NCBI GenBank assembly: GCA_913020445.1
Contig: CAJWAR010000040.1
Location: forward strand, 1-39,369
Length of the DNA stretch: 39,369 nt
Reading direction: 5' to 3'
Origin: an uncultured Rhodospirillaceae bacterium
GTDB lineage: Bacteria; Pseudomonadota; Alphaproteobacteria; Rhodospirillales; UBA2165
This document shows positions 16,439 to 28,083 of this stretch, piece after piece. A program made the position numbers and the translations under genes. Under the pieces are notes generated by a model. It was not told the DNA's origin. It did not search any database and was given only the letters and a program-made list of their open reading frames with translations. Positions within the stretch are counted from its first letter, which is position 1; the number at the start of each line of letters is the position of its first letter.

Positions 16439-17718
16439 TGCTTAAAGATCAAGACCGCATCTTTACCAATATTTACGGGCATCATGATCCGCTCCTGGCT
16501 GGTGCTAGGTCGCGCGGTGACTGGGATGGCACGAAGGAAATTCTCGCCAAAGGCCGCGACTGGATTGTTGATAACGTCAAAGAATCTGGTCTGCGAGGAC
16601 GCGGCGGTGCAGGCTTTAGCACCGGCCTCAAATGGTCCTTTATGCCGAAAGAATCCGATGGCCGTCCCCATTATCTTGTCGTTAATGCCGATGAGGGTGA
16701 GCCGGGGACCTGTAAAGACCGCGAGATCATGCGTCACGATCCGCATAAATTGGTTGAAGGCTGCTTGGTAGCAAGTTTCGGCATTGGCGCCCATGCGGCT
16801 TATATATATGCCCGCGGTGAGTTCTACCGTGAAACCGAAGCACTGCAACGTGCCATTGATGAAGCTTATGAAGCCGGCCTGATCGGCAAAAATGCCTGCG
16901 GTTCAGGATGGGATTTTGATATTTATATCCACCGCGGTATGGGTGCTTATATCTGCGGTGAAGAGACGGCGCTGATAGAAAGTATTGAAGGCAAAAAAGG
17001 CCAACCACGCTTAAAACCGCCATTCCCGGCGAATGCGGGACTATATGGCTGCCCGTCGACAGTGAACAATGTCGAATCTATTGCCGTCACGCCGACCATA
17101 TTGCGGCGCGGCGCGGTGTGGTTTGAATCCCTGGGACGTCCTAATAATACCGGTACCAAACTGTTCAATATTTCCGGTCATGTCGAACAACCATGCACCG
17201 TCGAAGAGGAAATGAGCGTTCCGCTCAAAGAACTCATTGAGAAGCATGCCGGTGGCGTGCGCGGCGGGTGGGACAATCTGCTGGCGATCATACCGGGCGG
17301 CGCATCGGTGCCGTGTCTATCGAAAGGCGCCTGCGATTCAGTGTTGATGGATTTCGATTCCTTGAAAGAACAGGGATCAGGGCTTGGCACGGCAGCCATC
17401 ATGGTGATGGATAAGTCGACCGATATTGTCGCCGCGATTGCGCGCTTGTCGGCGTTCTACAAACATGAAAGTTGCGGTCAGTGCACGCCGTGCCGGGAAG
17501 GCACCGGCTGGATGTCGCGTATGATGACACGCATGGTGACTGGTAATGCCAACCTCGATGAAATTGACCTGCTCGAACAAGTCACCCGGCAAGTCGAAGG
17601 GCACACAATATGTGCGCTTGGCGATGCGGCAGCTTGGCCGATCCAGGGTTTGATCAAAAACTTCCGGCCTGAGATGGAAGCTAGGATCGAACAAGCTAAG
17701 AAAAACGCAGCGGCTTAG
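16438..17718 (+). CDS. nuoF: NADH-quinone oxidoreductase subunit F (51 kDa)
   Basis: NADH-oxidising subunit of 426 residues with FMN and cluster N3. Seen are the nucleotide/FMN loop [20 protein letters not shown], then [30 protein letters not shown] and the 4Fe-4S ligands [12 protein letters not shown] plus the cysteine of [11 protein letters not shown] 16438 is chosen: it overlaps the nuoE stop (TGATG) and follows a GGGGG stretch. An in-frame TTG one codon earlier is unlikely. Confidence 0.97.
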   Translation: MLKDQDRIFTNIYGHHDPLLAGARSRGDWDGTKEILAKGRDWIVDNVKESGLRGRGGAGFSTGLKWSFMPKESDGRPHYLVVNADEGEPGTCKDREIMRHDPHKLVEGCLVASFGIGAHAAYIYARGEFYRETEALQRAIDEAYEAGLIGKNACGSGWDFDIYIHRGMGAYICGEETALIESIEGKKGQPRLKPPFPANAGLYGCPSTVNNVESIAVTPTILRRGAVWFESLGRPNNTGTKLFNISGHVEQPCTVEEEMSVPLKELIEKHAGGVRGGWDNLLAIIPGGASVPCLSKGACDSVLMDFDSLKEQGSGLGTAAIMVMDKSTDIVAAIARLSAFYKHESCGQCTPCREGTGWMSRMMTRMVTGNANLDEIDLLEQVTRQVEGHTICALGDAAAWPIQGLIKNFRPEMEARIEQAKKNAAA

Positions 17719-17731
17719 GATGGAAATGTAA

Positions 17732-19783
17732 ATGCCGAAGCTAACAATTGATGGTGTAGAAGTTGAAGTGGATGCAGGGCTGACTGTATTGCAGGCCTGT
17801 GAGATCGCCGGCCGGGAAATCCCGCGCTTCTGTTATCACGAGCGGCTCTCTGTCGCCGGTAACTGCCGCATGTGCCTAGTTGAGATGGAGCGGGCGCCGA
17901 AGCCAATTGCCTCCTGTGCCATGCCGGTCGGTGATGGCATGGTCATCACCACGGATTCCGAGACCATTCGTCAGGCCCGCAAGGGCGTGATGGAATTCCT
18001 GCTGATAAATCACCCACTCGATTGCCCAATCTGTGATCAAGGTGGTGAGTGTGATCTGCAGGATCAAGCGATGGGTTATGGTTATGATCGCTCACGCTAC
18101 GCCGAAGAAAAGCGCGCTGTCAAAGATAAGAACTTAGGCCCATTGGTTTCAACGGTGATGACTCGTTGTATTCATTGCACCCGCTGCATTCGATTTGCCA
18201 CCGAGATCGCCGGCGTACCGGAACTTGGAGCGACGGGCCGGGGCGAGCATATGGAAGTCGGCACCTATGTCGAGAAAACGCTATCTTCTGAATTGTCGGG
18301 CAATATCATAGACTTATGCCCCGTTGGCGCGCTGACCTCGAAGCCGTATTCGTTTAATGCGCGGCCTTGGGAGCTCAAGAAAACTGAAAGTATCGATGTT
18401 ATGGATGCCCTCGGCGCCAATATCCGGATCGACACCCGCGGCGCTGAAGTGCTGCGCATCGTGCCGCGTAATAATGACGATGTGAATGAAGAGTGGATAT
18501 CCGATAAGTCGCGTTTTGCTTGCGATGGTCTGCGCCGTCAACGCTTGGATCAGCCGTTCGTGCGTCAAGACGGTAAATTGCAGGCAGTAAGCTGGGACGA
18601 AGCTTTTGCCGCGATTGCCGGGAAAGTCAAAAGCACCAGTGGCAATAAAATTGCCGCGATTGCCGGCGACCAAGCTGATTGCGAATCCATGTATGCATTG
18701 AAAAAATTAATGGAATCGCTGGGCTCGGCAAATATGGATTGCCGTCAGGATGGCGCTGCAGTCGGTGAAGGATCGCGCGCTGGCTATCTCTTTAATTCAA
18801 CCATCGCCGGGATTGAAGACGCCGATGCTATTTTAATTGTCGGTGCAGATCCACGGCTGGAAAGTCCGGTGCTGAATGCCCGCATTCGCAAACGCTTCCT
18901 CGGCGGTAATGTGAGCATCGGCGTCATCGGCGAAGAAACCGATTTGACCTATCGTTATGACTATCTCGGCGCCGGTCCCGATACGTTGGCCGATGTTGCC
19001 GCAGGTTCCAATAGCTTTGCGCAAGTTCTTAAAGACGCTTCAAATCCGATGATTATCGTTGGCAGTGGCGTATTAACGCGGGCCGACAGCGCGGCGGTTC
19101 TCGGCACCGCACGCAAGCTTGCTGAAGCCACCGGGATGATCGCAGACGGTTGGAATGGCTTTAATGTCCTGCATACAGCCGCGTCACGGGTTGGCGGGCT
19201 GGATCTTGGCTTCGTGCCGGGCGAAGGCGGTGCCGGCACCAATGAAATTCTCTCCGGCAGCATGGATGTTGTTTACCTGCTGGGCGCCGATGAAATTGAC
19301 ATGGCGGCACTTGGTGGTGCCTTTGTGGTTTATCAGGGCCATCACGGTGATGCGGGTGCACATCGGGCGGATGTTATTTTGCCGGGCGCAGCTTATACCG
19401 AGAAAAATGCGACCTATGTTAATCTCGAAGGCCGCGTGCAGCGCACTCAATTAGCGTCCTTCCCGGTTGGCGAAGCGAAAGAAGATTGGGCCATTTTGCG
19501 GGCACTATCAGCTGAGCTTGGACAGACATTGGCCTTCGATAGCCTGGCTGAATTGCGGGACAGAATGACCACGGCGACACCAAGCCTCGGCAATATCGAC
19601 GACATTGCGGCGGCGGAGTGGGGCGGCTTCGGCGCTGATGGCGCGATGAACAATGATGCCTTTGCGAGCCCGATAGAGAATTTCTTCATGACCGATCCGA
19701 TCAGCCGGGCATCCCAGACAATGGCTGAATGCACGGCGGCTCGTGATAACTCCACCACAGCGAGGACCGGCACCCATGGTTGA
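17732..19783 (+). CDS. nuoG: NADH-quinone oxidoreductase subunit G (75 kDa)
   Basis: Largest peripheral subunit, 683 residues. N-terminal clusters are readable in order: 2Fe-2S N1b (Cys of PRFCYHE, CRMC and ASCAMP), N5 ([16 protein letters not shown]) and N4 ([10 protein letters not shown] plus the cysteine of DLCPVGAL). There is no N7 motif, as expected for the shorter alphaproteobacterial form. The rest is a molybdopterin-oxidoreductase-like fold without cofactor ligands. It overlaps nuoH by 8 bases. Confidence 0.97.
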   Translation: MPKLTIDGVEVEVDAGLTVLQACEIAGREIPRFCYHERLSVAGNCRMCLVEMERAPKPIASCAMPVGDGMVITTDSETIRQARKGVMEFLLINHPLDCPICDQGGECDLQDQAMGYGYDRSRYAEEKRAVKDKNLGPLVSTVMTRCIHCTRCIRFATEIAGVPELGATGRGEHMEVGTYVEKTLSSELSGNIIDLCPVGALTSKPYSFNARPWELKKTESIDVMDALGANIRIDTRGAEVLRIVPRNNDDVNEEWISDKSRFACDGLRRQRLDQPFVRQDGKLQAVSWDEAFAAIAGKVKSTSGNKIAAIAGDQADCESMYALKKLMESLGSANMDCRQDGAAVGEGSRAGYLFNSTIAGIEDADAILIVGADPRLESPVLNARIRKRFLGGNVSIGVIGEETDLTYRYDYLGAGPDTLADVAAGSNSFAQVLKDASNPMIIVGSGVLTRADSAAVLGTARKLAEATGMIADGWNGFNVLHTAASRVGGLDLGFVPGEGGAGTNEILSGSMDVVYLLGADEIDMAALGGAFVVYQGHHGDAGAHRADVILPGAAYTEKNATYVNLEGRVQRTQLASFPVGEAKEDWAILRALSAELGQTLAFDSLAELRDRMTTATPSLGNIDDIAAAEWGGFGADGAMNNDAFASPIENFFMTDPISRASQTMAECTAARDNSTTARTGTHG

Positions 19784-20810
19784 GTTTTGGTGGACATATA
19801 TCTGGCCGGTAATTTGGATTCTATTGCAGATCCTGGCAATCGTTGTGCCGTTGTTGGTGGGCGTCGCCTACTTGACTTATGCCGAGCGTAAAGTGATCGC
19901 AGCGATGCATCTCCGCCGGGGCCCCAACGTGGTCGGAGTGTATGGTTTGTTGCAGCCTATTGCCGACGGCATGAAGCTTTTTTTCAAGGAAACCGTTATT
20001 CCATCAGGCGCCAACCGCATTGTCTTTGTGATGGCGCCAATGATTACGTTTTCGCTGGCGCTGGTTGCCTGGGCGGTCATTCCGCTGGGTGATGGTTTGG
20101 TGGTCGCTGATATTAATGTCGGTATCTTATATTTATTCGCCATATCGTCGCTGGGTGTATACGGCGTCTTGATGGCAGGATGGGCGAGTAACTCAAAATA
20201 CGCCTTCCTCGGCGCGCTCCGCTCGGCGGCGCAAATGGTGTCCTACGAAATTTCCATGGGCTTTATTATTATCACTGTGTTGATCGTCGCCGGCTCATTG
20301 AACCTGTCAGACATTGTTAATGCGCAGAAGGAAAGCGTCTGGTTTATTATTCCGTTGTTCCCGATGGCGGTGATCTTTTTTATCTCGACATTGGCCGAAA
20401 CCAATCGTCATCCGTTTGATCTGCCGGAAGCAGAAGCCGAACTTGTCGCCGGCTATTTCGTTGAATATTCCTCAATGACGTTTGCCCTGTTCTTCCTCGG
20501 CGAATACGCCAACATGATCCTGATGGCCGGCATGACAACGATCCTGTTCTTTGGTGGCTGGTTGCCGCCGTTTGATATTGCGCCGTTCAATTGGCTGCCG
20601 GGACCGATCTGGTTCATTATAAAAATGTGTATGTTGCTGTTCATCTTCCTTTGGGTGCGCGCAACTTTCCCACGCTATCGCTACGATCAACTGATGCGCC
20701 TCGGCTGGAAAGTTTTCCTGCCGATTTCCCTGGCTGCCGTTGTCATCGTGGGCGGTGTCGTGCTGGCTTTTGATATATCACCGCTCGCCAATGCGGCAGC
20801 AAGTAAGTAG
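19776..20810 (+). CDS. nuoH: NADH-quinone oxidoreductase subunit H
   Basis: Membrane subunit of 344 residues with about eight helices, forming the roof of the quinone channel. Family stretches are [34 protein letters not shown] and the charged loop [21 protein letters not shown]. The start is the ATG at 19776, before the nuoG stop, with GAGGA 9 bases upstream. A longer frame from 19743 would only duplicate nuoG sequence. Confidence 0.97.
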   Translation: MVEFWWTYIWPVIWILLQILAIVVPLLVGVAYLTYAERKVIAAMHLRRGPNVVGVYGLLQPIADGMKLFFKETVIPSGANRIVFVMAPMITFSLALVAWAVIPLGDGLVVADINVGILYLFAISSLGVYGVLMAGWASNSKYAFLGALRSAAQMVSYEISMGFIIITVLIVAGSLNLSDIVNAQKESVWFIIPLFPMAVIFFISTLAETNRHPFDLPEAEAELVAGYFVEYSSMTFALFFLGEYANMILMAGMTTILFFGGWLPPFDIAPFNWLPGPIWFIIKMCMLLFIFLWVRATFPRYRYDQLMRLGWKVFLPISLAAVVIVGGVVLAFDISPLANAAASK

Positions 20811-20831
20811 GGGGCGGAAAGAGAGCTGATT

Positions 20832-21320
20832 ATGGGTGTTATTGATCGTGGCATAAGAAGCATTTTCCTCGCCGAGCTGGTCTCGGGGATGGCGCTGACT
20901 TTGCGCTATTTCTTCCGGCAGAAGGTGACGCTCAACTACCCATATGAGAAAGGGCCATTAAGTCCGCGCTTTCGGGGTGAGCATGCACTGCGCCGCTATC
21001 CGAACGGCGAAGAACGTTGCTTTGCCTGCAAGTTGTGCGAAGCAGTTTGTCCAGCCCAGGCGATCACTATTGAAGCCGAGCCACGGGATGACGGCAGCCG
21101 CCGGACCACCCGCTACGACATTGATATGGTGAAATGCATCTATTGCGGCTTTTGCCAGGAAGCCTGCCCGGTTGATGCGATTGTTGAAGGACCAAATTTT
21201 GAATTTGCTACCGAAACCCGTGAGGAACTGCTCTACGACAAAGAAAAGCTGCTCACTAATGGTGATCGTTGGGAAACGGAACTCGCCGCGCGGTTGGAAA
21301 TGACCGCGCCTTATCGGTAA
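20832..21320 (+). CDS. nuoI: NADH-quinone oxidoreductase subunit I
   Basis: Ferredoxin-like subunit of 162 residues with two 4Fe-4S clusters (N6a, N6b) bound by [12 protein letters not shown] and [12 protein letters not shown]. The N-terminal amphipathic region attaches it to the membrane arm. Length is standard (about 163). Confidence 0.97.
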   Translation: MGVIDRGIRSIFLAELVSGMALTLRYFFRQKVTLNYPYEKGPLSPRFRGEHALRRYPNGEERCFACKLCEAVCPAQAITIEAEPRDDGSRRTTRYDIDMVKCIYCGFCQEACPVDAIVEGPNFEFATETREELLYDKEKLLTNGDRWETELAARLEMTAPYR

Positions 21321-21338
21321 GAGGAGAACATTCAGCCG

Positions 21339-21386
21339 ATGCTGAACGCGATTGATAGATCTGAACTTAAGGAGGCAATTGAATGA
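21339..21386 (+). other. Possible 15-residue minicistron coupled to nuoJ
   Basis: In the 62-base gap between nuoI and nuoJ, an ATG at 21339 opens a 15-codon frame preceded by GAGGAG. It ends at TGA 21384-21386, overlapping the nuoJ start as ATGA. The strong AAGGAGG site for nuoJ lies inside this frame. It could be a chance frame; coding has not been shown. Confidence 0.25.
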
Positions 21387-21994
21387 TTATTCAAGGCCTA
21401 GCCTTCTATATGTTCGCAGCGATAACGGTTGCTGCCGGTGTGATGGTGATATCCGCCCGCAACCCGGTGCATTCAGTGTTGTTCCTGATTTTGGCGTTTT
21501 TTAATTCTGCCGGATTGTTCGTGTTGATGGGGGCTGAGTTCCTGGCAATGATCCTGGTGGTTGTCTATGTTGGCGCGGTCGCCGTGCTGTTCATGTTTGT
21601 TGTCATGATGCTGGATATCAGCCTCGCCGAGATGCGTGCCGGCTTCCTTCAGTATCTGCCGCTAGGCGCGATGATTGGCTTTGTCCTGGTGATGGAGTTG
21701 GGCATTATTGGGGGCAGTTGGGTGATTGCCGACAATGTTGATAAGAATTTTGTCGCCCCGATAGTTGCTATGAAAACCACCAACACCGAAGCGCTCGGCA
21801 ATATGCTGTATACCCATTATGTCTATTACTTCCAGGCCGCCGGTATGATTTTGCTGGTGGCGATGATTGGCGCGATAGTGCTGACCCATCGCAAACGCCC
21901 GGACGCTCGTAAGCAGAATATCGGCGATCAAGTCTCGCGTCATCCGAGCGATACGTTAGAGATTAAAAAAGTTTCATCGGGGAGTGGGGTCTAA
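21383..21994 (+). CDS. nuoJ: NADH-quinone oxidoreductase subunit J
   Basis: Membrane subunit of 203 residues with five helices in the first 170. The conserved third helix region is visible as [22 protein letters not shown], where the family forms a pi-bulge involved in coupling. The tail is polar. AAGGAGG 7 bases upstream is the best ribosome-binding site of the operon. The stop overlaps nuoK (TAATG). Confidence 0.96.
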   Translation: MIIQGLAFYMFAAITVAAGVMVISARNPVHSVLFLILAFFNSAGLFVLMGAEFLAMILVVVYVGAVAVLFMFVVMMLDISLAEMRAGFLQYLPLGAMIGFVLVMELGIIGGSWVIADNVDKNFVAPIVAMKTTNTEALGNMLYTHYVYYFQAAGMILLVAMIGAIVLTHRKRPDARKQNIGDQVSRHPSDTLEIKKVSSGSGV

Positions 21995-22305
21995 TGTTAG
22001 AGATCGGCTTATCCCATTACCTCGTCCTTGCCGCCATCATGTTTACGCTTGGTGTGTTTGGTATTTTCCTCAATCGGAAGAACGTCATCATTATTATGAT
22101 GTCGATCGAGCTTATTTTGCTCGCCGTTAATATTAATTTGGTCGCGTTCTCGGCCCATCTCGGCGATATGGTCGGCCAAGTATTTGCTCTCTTTGTGCTT
22201 ACCGTGGCAGCAGGTGAAGCAGCAATCGGCCTCGCAATCCTGGTGGTTTACTTCCGTAATCGCGGCACCATCGCGGTTGAAGACATCCGGATCATGAAGG
22301 GGTAG
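21994..22305 (+). CDS. nuoK: NADH-quinone oxidoreductase subunit K
   Basis: Membrane subunit of 103 residues with three helices, homologous to MrpC. The conserved glutamates are visible in [18 protein letters not shown] (helix 2) and [14 protein letters not shown] (helix 3). Only 7 bases separate it from nuoL. Confidence 0.97.
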   Translation: MLEIGLSHYLVLAAIMFTLGVFGIFLNRKNVIIIMMSIELILLAVNINLVAFSAHLGDMVGQVFALFVLTVAAGEAAIGLAILVVYFRNRGTIAVEDIRIMKG

Positions 22306-22312
22306 ATCGAGC

Positions 22313-24283
22313 ATGTATATAGCAGCTGTTTTCCTCCCCCTGATCGGTAGCCTCATCGCCGGCATGATCGCTTTTGTGGCGCAAGGTGCTGTACGCGCCG
22401 AGGACACCGAACGCAAGAAACGCCTTGATCTAGCGTCACAACTGATAACTTGCGGCGCCATGCTGCTGGCCTCGGTTGCCGCCATCCTGGTATTTATCGC
22501 TGTTGTCGTAAATGGTCAAAACGGCACAGTTGAACTCTTCACCTGGGTTGATTCAGGTTCGCTCGAGTTCTCCTGGGAGCTGCGCGGTGACACATTAGCT
22601 GTCCTGATGGTGACCATGGTGACAGTGGTCTCGTCGATGATCCATATTTATTCCATCGGCTATATGTCGCATGATGGTTCCATACCGCGCTTCATGGGCT
22701 ATATGGGTCTCTTCAGCTTCTTCATGTTGATGCTGGTGTCGGCCAACAACCTCGTACAATTGTTCTTCGGTTGGGAAGGGGTTGGTCTGTGCTCTTATCT
22801 GTTGATCGGGTTCTGGTATGATCGGCCTTCCGCCAACGCAGCGGCCATCAAAGCCTTCGTCGTTAACCGGATTGGTGATTTTGGTTTCGCGCTTGGTATT
22901 TTCGCCTGTTTCTTCTTATTCGACAGCGTCAGCTACGACACCATCTTTAGCGAGGCCGCAGCGAAATCCACGGCAACAATGAACGTCTTCTCCGGCGAGT
23001 TCCACGCCCTGACCATAATCTGCCTGCTGTTGTTTCTTGGCGCTATGGGTAAATCGGCGCAGCTTGGCCTCCATGTCTGGTTGCCGGATGCGATGGAAGG
23101 CCCGACACCGGTCTCAGCCTTAATCCATGCCGCAACCATGGTGACGGCAGGCGTCTTTATGGTCGCGCGTATGTCACCGCTATTTGAATATTCAGATGTC
23201 GCCCTAACGGTTGTGACTTTGATCGGCGCGTCGACGGCGATCTTTGCCGCGACGGTCGGCTGCGTGCAAAATGATATTAAGCGGGTGATTGCTTATTCGA
23301 CAGTTTCCCAATTGGGCTACATGTTCTTTGCTTTGGGCGTGTCGGCTTATTCTGCCGGTATGTTCCATCTCATCACCCACGCGTTCTTTAAAGCCTTGCT
23401 GTTCTTAGGCGCCGGCTCGGTCATTCACGCCATGTCTGACGAGCAAGACATGCGCAAAATGGGCGGGCTCTATAAACTCATCCCGGCAACCTACGTTTTA
23501 ATGTGGATTGGCAGTCTGGCGCTCGCCGGTATTTGGCCGTTCTCGGGCTTCTTCTCAAAAGATATTATCCTTGAGGCCGCCTGGGGTGCACATACTGGTA
23601 TCGGGCAATATGCGTTCTGGCTGGGCATTACCGCCGCCTTCCTGACGGCGTTCTATTCCTGGCGCTTGATTATTATGACGTTCCACGGCGAATCCCGCGC
23701 CGATGAAAAAACCTTGGCGCATGTTCATGAATCACCAAAGGTCATGATCCTGCCGCTGGTTGTCCTGGCGCTTGGCGCATTGTTTGTCGGCATCCTGTCA
23801 GTTGATTACTTCGTCGGTGAGCATACGGTCGAATTCTGGAAAAACTCCATCTTTGTGTTGGATACTCATAAAGCGCTTGAAAATGCGCACCACGTGCCGA
23901 TCTGGGTCAAGTTTCTGCCGCTGGTCGTCGGCATTGGCGGTATCGCGCTGGCGTACCTCATGTATATGTTTGCACCAGAATTACCGAAGGCGCTGGCTTC
24001 CGGGTTCCAGCGGACCTACCAGTTCTTGCTCAACAAATGGTATTTCGACGAGCTCTACGACAAGATCTTTGTTAAGCCGGCGTTTTATCTGGGCCGGGGT
24101 TTCTGGAAGGCTGGCGATGGCTTGCTGATCGACGGTGTTGGCCCAGACGGGGTTGCTGCTGCTGTCCAGCATTTAGCGCGCCGCGCTGCCGCCATGCAAA
24201 GCGGTTATCTCTATCATTATGCATTTGCCATGTTGCTGGGTGTCGCTTTTCTCGTCACCTGGTTCTTGGTAGCGGGAGCTTAA
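22313..24283 (+). CDS. nuoL: NADH-quinone oxidoreductase subunit L
   Basis: Distal proton-pumping antiporter-like subunit, 656 residues. Key stretches are the helix with FFGWEGVGLCSYLLIGFWY (TM5 glutamate), LHVWLPDAMEGPTPVSALIH and ITHAFFKALLFLGAGSVIH (pump lysine). The long C-terminal lateral helix region and final anchoring helix are present. Confidence 0.97.
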   Translation: MYIAAVFLPLIGSLIAGMIAFVAQGAVRAEDTERKKRLDLASQLITCGAMLLASVAAILVFIAVVVNGQNGTVELFTWVDSGSLEFSWELRGDTLAVLMVTMVTVVSSMIHIYSIGYMSHDGSIPRFMGYMGLFSFFMLMLVSANNLVQLFFGWEGVGLCSYLLIGFWYDRPSANAAAIKAFVVNRIGDFGFALGIFACFFLFDSVSYDTIFSEAAAKSTATMNVFSGEFHALTIICLLLFLGAMGKSAQLGLHVWLPDAMEGPTPVSALIHAATMVTAGVFMVARMSPLFEYSDVALTVVTLIGASTAIFAATVGCVQNDIKRVIAYSTVSQLGYMFFALGVSAYSAGMFHLITHAFFKALLFLGAGSVIHAMSDEQDMRKMGGLYKLIPATYVLMWIGSLALAGIWPFSGFFSKDIILEAAWGAHTGIGQYAFWLGITAAFLTAFYSWRLIIMTFHGESRADEKTLAHVHESPKVMILPLVVLALGALFVGILSVDYFVGEHTVEFWKNSIFVLDTHKALENAHHVPIWVKFLPLVVGIGGIALAYLMYMFAPELPKALASGFQRTYQFLLNKWYFDELYDKIFVKPAFYLGRGFWKAGDGLLIDGVGPDGVAAAVQHLARRAAAMQSGYLYHYAFAMLLGVAFLVTWFLVAGA

Positions 24284-24286
24284 GCG

Positions 24287-25804
24287 ATGGAAAATTTGCC
24301 CTGGCTCTCGATAATCACTTTCGCCCCATTGGTCGGTGTCTTCTTCATCTTGCTGATCCGCGATGATGATAAAGAAATTGTCGCCCGCAATGCCCGCTGG
24401 GTTGCCCTCTGGATTTCGCTGATTACTTTCTTCGTGTCGCTTGGCATCTGGATCAATTTCGATAACTCAACGGCCAATTTCCAATTTGTTGAGAAAACTG
24501 TGTGGATGCCGGGGTTCAAAATTGGCTATCACATGGGTGTCGACGGTATTTCGATGTTCTTTGTGATCCTCTCGACCATGCTGACCGTACTTTGTATCGG
24601 TGCGAGCTGGATTACCATCACGGACCGCGTCAAAGAATACATGATTGCCTTCCTGGTGCTTGAAACCTTGATGGTCGGTATGTTCTCGGCGCTTGATCTC
24701 ATACTGTTCTATGTCTTCTTTGAGGGCGTCCTGATCCCGATGTTTATTATCATTGGCGTCTGGGGAGGGGCACGACGGAACTATGCGGCGTATAAGCTGT
24801 TCCTGTTTACGCTAACAGGCTCGGTCTTGATGTTGTTGGCGATCCTGGCGATGATGTTCCAAGCGGGGACCGCCGAAATTCCGAAATTGCTGACCCATGA
24901 TTTCCCAGCAACACTACAGCCCTGGTTGTGGTTGGCGTTCTTTGCCTCCTTTGCCGTCAAAATGCCGATGTGGCCGGTTCATACCTGGCTGCCGGATGCC
25001 CATGTTGAGGCACCGACGGCAGGTTCGGTTATCCTCGCCGGCGTGCTGCTGAAATTTGGCGGCTATGGGTTCCTGCGTTTCTCGCTGCCGATGTTCCCGC
25101 TGGCTTCCGCTGATTTCACCCCGCTGATTTACACCCTCAGTATTATCGCAGTGATTTACACCTCGCTGGTGGCGCTGGCCCAGGAAGATATGAAAAAGCT
25201 GATCGCCTATTCGTCGGTCGCCCATATGGGGTTCGTGACCATCGGTACATTTGCCGCCAACACTCAAGGCATCGAAGGCGCAATTATACAAATGCTTAGC
25301 CACGGTGTTGTCTCAGCCGCACTGTTCCTGATTGTCGGCGTGGTGTACGACCGCATTCATAGCCGCGACATTGATGCTTATGACGGGCTGGTGCACCGCA
25401 TGCCGAAATATGCGCTGTTCTTTATGGTCTTCATGATGGCCTCGGTGGGCTTGCCGGGCACCAGTGGTTTCGTTGGTGAGTTCTTGATCCTGGTTGGTGC
25501 TTTCAAAGCCAACACTTGGGTCGCCGCTTTTGCCACAACGGGAATAATCCTGGGCGTTGCTTATATGCTCTATCTCTATCGCCGGGTTATTTTCGGTGAG
25601 ATGACTAAAGAGAATTTAAAATCGATCCTTGATCTCAATCGCCGCGAGGTCGCCATATTTGCACCCTTGCTGTTGGTCGTTTTTGTCATGGGTATTTATC
25701 CCTCCTTGTTCCTGGATGCGATGCATGCCTCGGTCGAGAATTTAGTTGAACGCTATCAAAGCGCGCTTGCCGCCGCGCAGCATATTTCGGTAGTTGCGAA
25801 GTAA
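24287..25804 (+). CDS. nuoM: NADH-quinone oxidoreductase subunit M
   Basis: Antiporter-like proton-pumping subunit, 505 residues, about 14 helices. Characteristic segments are [20 protein letters not shown] (TM5 glutamate), [20 protein letters not shown] and the helix [21 protein letters not shown]. It starts 3 bases after nuoL. Confidence 0.97.
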   Translation: MENLPWLSIITFAPLVGVFFILLIRDDDKEIVARNARWVALWISLITFFVSLGIWINFDNSTANFQFVEKTVWMPGFKIGYHMGVDGISMFFVILSTMLTVLCIGASWITITDRVKEYMIAFLVLETLMVGMFSALDLILFYVFFEGVLIPMFIIIGVWGGARRNYAAYKLFLFTLTGSVLMLLAILAMMFQAGTAEIPKLLTHDFPATLQPWLWLAFFASFAVKMPMWPVHTWLPDAHVEAPTAGSVILAGVLLKFGGYGFLRFSLPMFPLASADFTPLIYTLSIIAVIYTSLVALAQEDMKKLIAYSSVAHMGFVTIGTFAANTQGIEGAIIQMLSHGVVSAALFLIVGVVYDRIHSRDIDAYDGLVHRMPKYALFFMVFMMASVGLPGTSGFVGEFLILVGAFKANTWVAAFATTGIILGVAYMLYLYRRVIFGEMTKENLKSILDLNRREVAIFAPLLLVVFVMGIYPSLFLDAMHASVENLVERYQSALAAAQHISVVAK

Positions 25805-25819
25805 GAGGAATTTGAAGCT

Positions 25820-27301
25820 ATGCCACTTGCAACTTTACCAACCCTAACGCCCGCACTGCCGGAGATTTTCCTGGCAATTGCGTCGATGCTGCTATTAATG
25901 TTGGGTGTTTTCTCGAGCGAAGAAAACAACACTAGGACGGTGTCTTATGCGAGCGTGCTGGTCCTGATCGTCGCCATTCCTTTTGTTGGCTTGGTAACCG
26001 AAGGGCGGACGGTAACGTTCGGCGGCGCCTTTGTGACCGATACCTTTGCTGTCTACATCAAAGCTCTGGTGCTGGTATCCGCAGCGACGGCTATTATCAT
26101 GTCGAAGGATTATCTTAAAATCCAGGGGATCGAGCGCTTTGAATTCCCGGTGCTGATTGTGCTCGCGACCCTCGGTATGATGATGATGATTTCGGCCAAT
26201 GATCTGATCGCGCTTTATCTTGGCTTGGAACTGCAAAGCCTGTCGCTTTATGTGATTGCGTCTTTCCAGCGCGACTCAGCACGCTCGGCCGAAGCCGGCC
26301 TCAAATATTTTGTCCTCGGTGCGCTGGCATCCGGCCTGCTGCTCTATGGTATGTCGATGATCTATGGTTTTGCCGGGACAACGAGCTTCGATACGCTGGC
26401 AAATATTTTCCATGATGCCCACGGCCATGTATCGGTCGGCGTGATTGTTGGTATTGTCTTCATGCTGGCTGGCTTGGCTTTCAAAGTATCCGCCGTGCCG
26501 TTCCATATGTGGACACCGGATGTCTATGAAGGTGCGCCGACACCGGTAACAGCATTGTTCGCTGTAGCACCAAAAATTGCCGCCATGGGGCTATTCATCC
26601 GGGTTATGGTTGGACCGTTCGGTGAACTCGGTGCGCAATGGCAACAGATTATTATATTTATCTCAGTCGCCTCGATGCTGTTGGGCGCTTTTGCCGCGAT
26701 CAATCAGACCAATATTAAACGCCTGATGGCCTATAGTTCGATCGGTCATATGGGTTACGCCTTAATCGGTTTGGCTGTCGCCGGAACTGCCGGTGATGCG
26801 GCATTGCAGGCATTGGGCGTGCAGAGCATGCTAATTTATCTCGGTATTTATATGTTTATGAATATCGGTACCTTCGCCTGTATTTTGTTGATGAAGCGTG
26901 ATGGCCGCATGGTCGAGGGCATTGACGACCTTGCCGGCCTGTCCAAATCCAATCCGGGGCTGGCCATGATTTTATCGATTTTCATGTTCTCGATGGCGGG
27001 AATTCCGCCGCTCGCCGGCTTCCTCGGCAAGCTCTATGTGTTCCAGGCCGCGATCCAAGCCGAGCTGTATGCTTTGGCGGTAATCGGCGTGCTGGCGAGT
27101 GTTGTTGGCGCCTACTATTACATCCGCATTATCAAAGTGATGTATTTCGATGACCCGGTCGATGAGCTTGATCGCGGTATTAGTTTAGAAATGAAAGCGA
27201 TTTTGGTTGTTACCGGTGTCGTGATTGTCTTCTTTGTTTTCTATCCGGTGCCATTGTTGACCGGCGCAGAATCGGCAACGGCTGCACTCTTCCATAAGTA
27301 A
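25820..27301 (+). CDS. nuoN: NADH-quinone oxidoreductase subunit N
   Basis: Third antiporter-like subunit, 493 residues. Seen are ALYLGLELQSLSLYVIASF (TM5 glutamate), YFVLGALASGLLLYG (lysine replaced as in the family), PFHMWTPDVYEGAPTPVTA and the helix with LMAYSSIGHMGYALIGL. AGAGGAA precedes the start. It is the last complex I gene; birA follows after 8 bases, with no terminator seen. Confidence 0.97.
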   Translation: MPLATLPTLTPALPEIFLAIASMLLLMLGVFSSEENNTRTVSYASVLVLIVAIPFVGLVTEGRTVTFGGAFVTDTFAVYIKALVLVSAATAIIMSKDYLKIQGIERFEFPVLIVLATLGMMMMISANDLIALYLGLELQSLSLYVIASFQRDSARSAEAGLKYFVLGALASGLLLYGMSMIYGFAGTTSFDTLANIFHDAHGHVSVGVIVGIVFMLAGLAFKVSAVPFHMWTPDVYEGAPTPVTALFAVAPKIAAMGLFIRVMVGPFGELGAQWQQIIIFISVASMLLGAFAAINQTNIKRLMAYSSIGHMGYALIGLAVAGTAGDAALQALGVQSMLIYLGIYMFMNIGTFACILLMKRDGRMVEGIDDLAGLSKSNPGLAMILSIFMFSMAGIPPLAGFLGKLYVFQAAIQAELYALAVIGVLASVVGAYYYIRIIKVMYFDDPVDELDRGISLEMKAILVVTGVVIVFFVFYPVPLLTGAESATAALFHK

Positions 27302-27309
27302 TCAGGCTG

Positions 27310-28083
27310 ATGGTTAAACTTCCCCAAATGCCGCAAGGTTATGACTTGGTGGCAGTCGAGACGATTGGCAGCACCAATGATGAGCTTAAACACCGCGCCA
27401 TCAAGGATAATGCTGCCGAAGGCCTGACCATTTGGTCACTTGAGCAAACCGCCGGCAAAGGCCGCCAACGACGCGAATGGGTATCAGAGCCTGGTAATAT
27501 GTTTTGTTCGGTTTTATTCCGGCCTGACTGCGCCATGGCAGATGCTGCCCAAATCGGTTTTTTACCGGTTATCGCGGCAGGCGAAGCGCTCACGGAAATT
27601 CTCGGTAATTCGGTGCCACTTAGATTTAAATGGCCCAATGATCTGCTGCTAAATCGTAAAAAAATAAGTGGTACGCTGATGGAAGCCGGAGTCGGGCAAA
27701 GTGGTCTTGCCGCCTGGGTGGTGGCTGGCTGCGGCATTAATCTTCAACATTTTCCACCTGACACGATCTTTCCAGCGACCAGCGTTAAGGACGAATTAGC
27801 CCAGGATATAGAGGTCGGCGACATGGTGGCAGCATATGTGGCCAGACTAGCTGCGTGGTACAGCCGGTGGCAGGAAGAGGGGTTCACGCCGGTGCGGGAT
27901 GCCTGGCTGGCGTCTGCCCATACATTCGATGAGCCCTTGTTCGTTGAAAGCGGTAATGAAAAACTGACCGGGTCATTTCGAGATTTGGATGAGCACGGCG
28001 CTTTGGTGATAGAAACCGATGACGGGCCTCGCCGAATTACCGTTGGCGACGTATACTTCAAAGAGAATGGTGGAGAAGAGTAA
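27310..28083 (+). CDS. birA: Biotin--[acetyl-CoA carboxylase] ligase
   Basis: Protein of 257 residues that activates biotin as biotinyl-AMP and attaches it to carboxylase carrier domains. The catalytic core is complete: GSTNDELKHR, the biotinyl-AMP loop TAGKGRQRREW, LRFKWPNDLL and KISGTLMEAG with the catalytic lysine, then WVVAGCGINL. The N-terminal DNA-binding domain of E. coli BirA is absent, so it is a class I ligase and not a repressor. Position after nuoN is conserved in alphaproteobacteria. Confidence 0.95.
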   Translation: MVKLPQMPQGYDLVAVETIGSTNDELKHRAIKDNAAEGLTIWSLEQTAGKGRQRREWVSEPGNMFCSVLFRPDCAMADAAQIGFLPVIAAGEALTEILGNSVPLRFKWPNDLLLNRKKISGTLMEAGVGQSGLAAWVVAGCGINLQHFPPDTIFPATSVKDELAQDIEVGDMVAAYVARLAAWYSRWQEEGFTPVRDAWLASAHTFDEPLFVESGNEKLTGSFRDLDEHGALVIETDDGPRRITVGDVYFKENGGEE

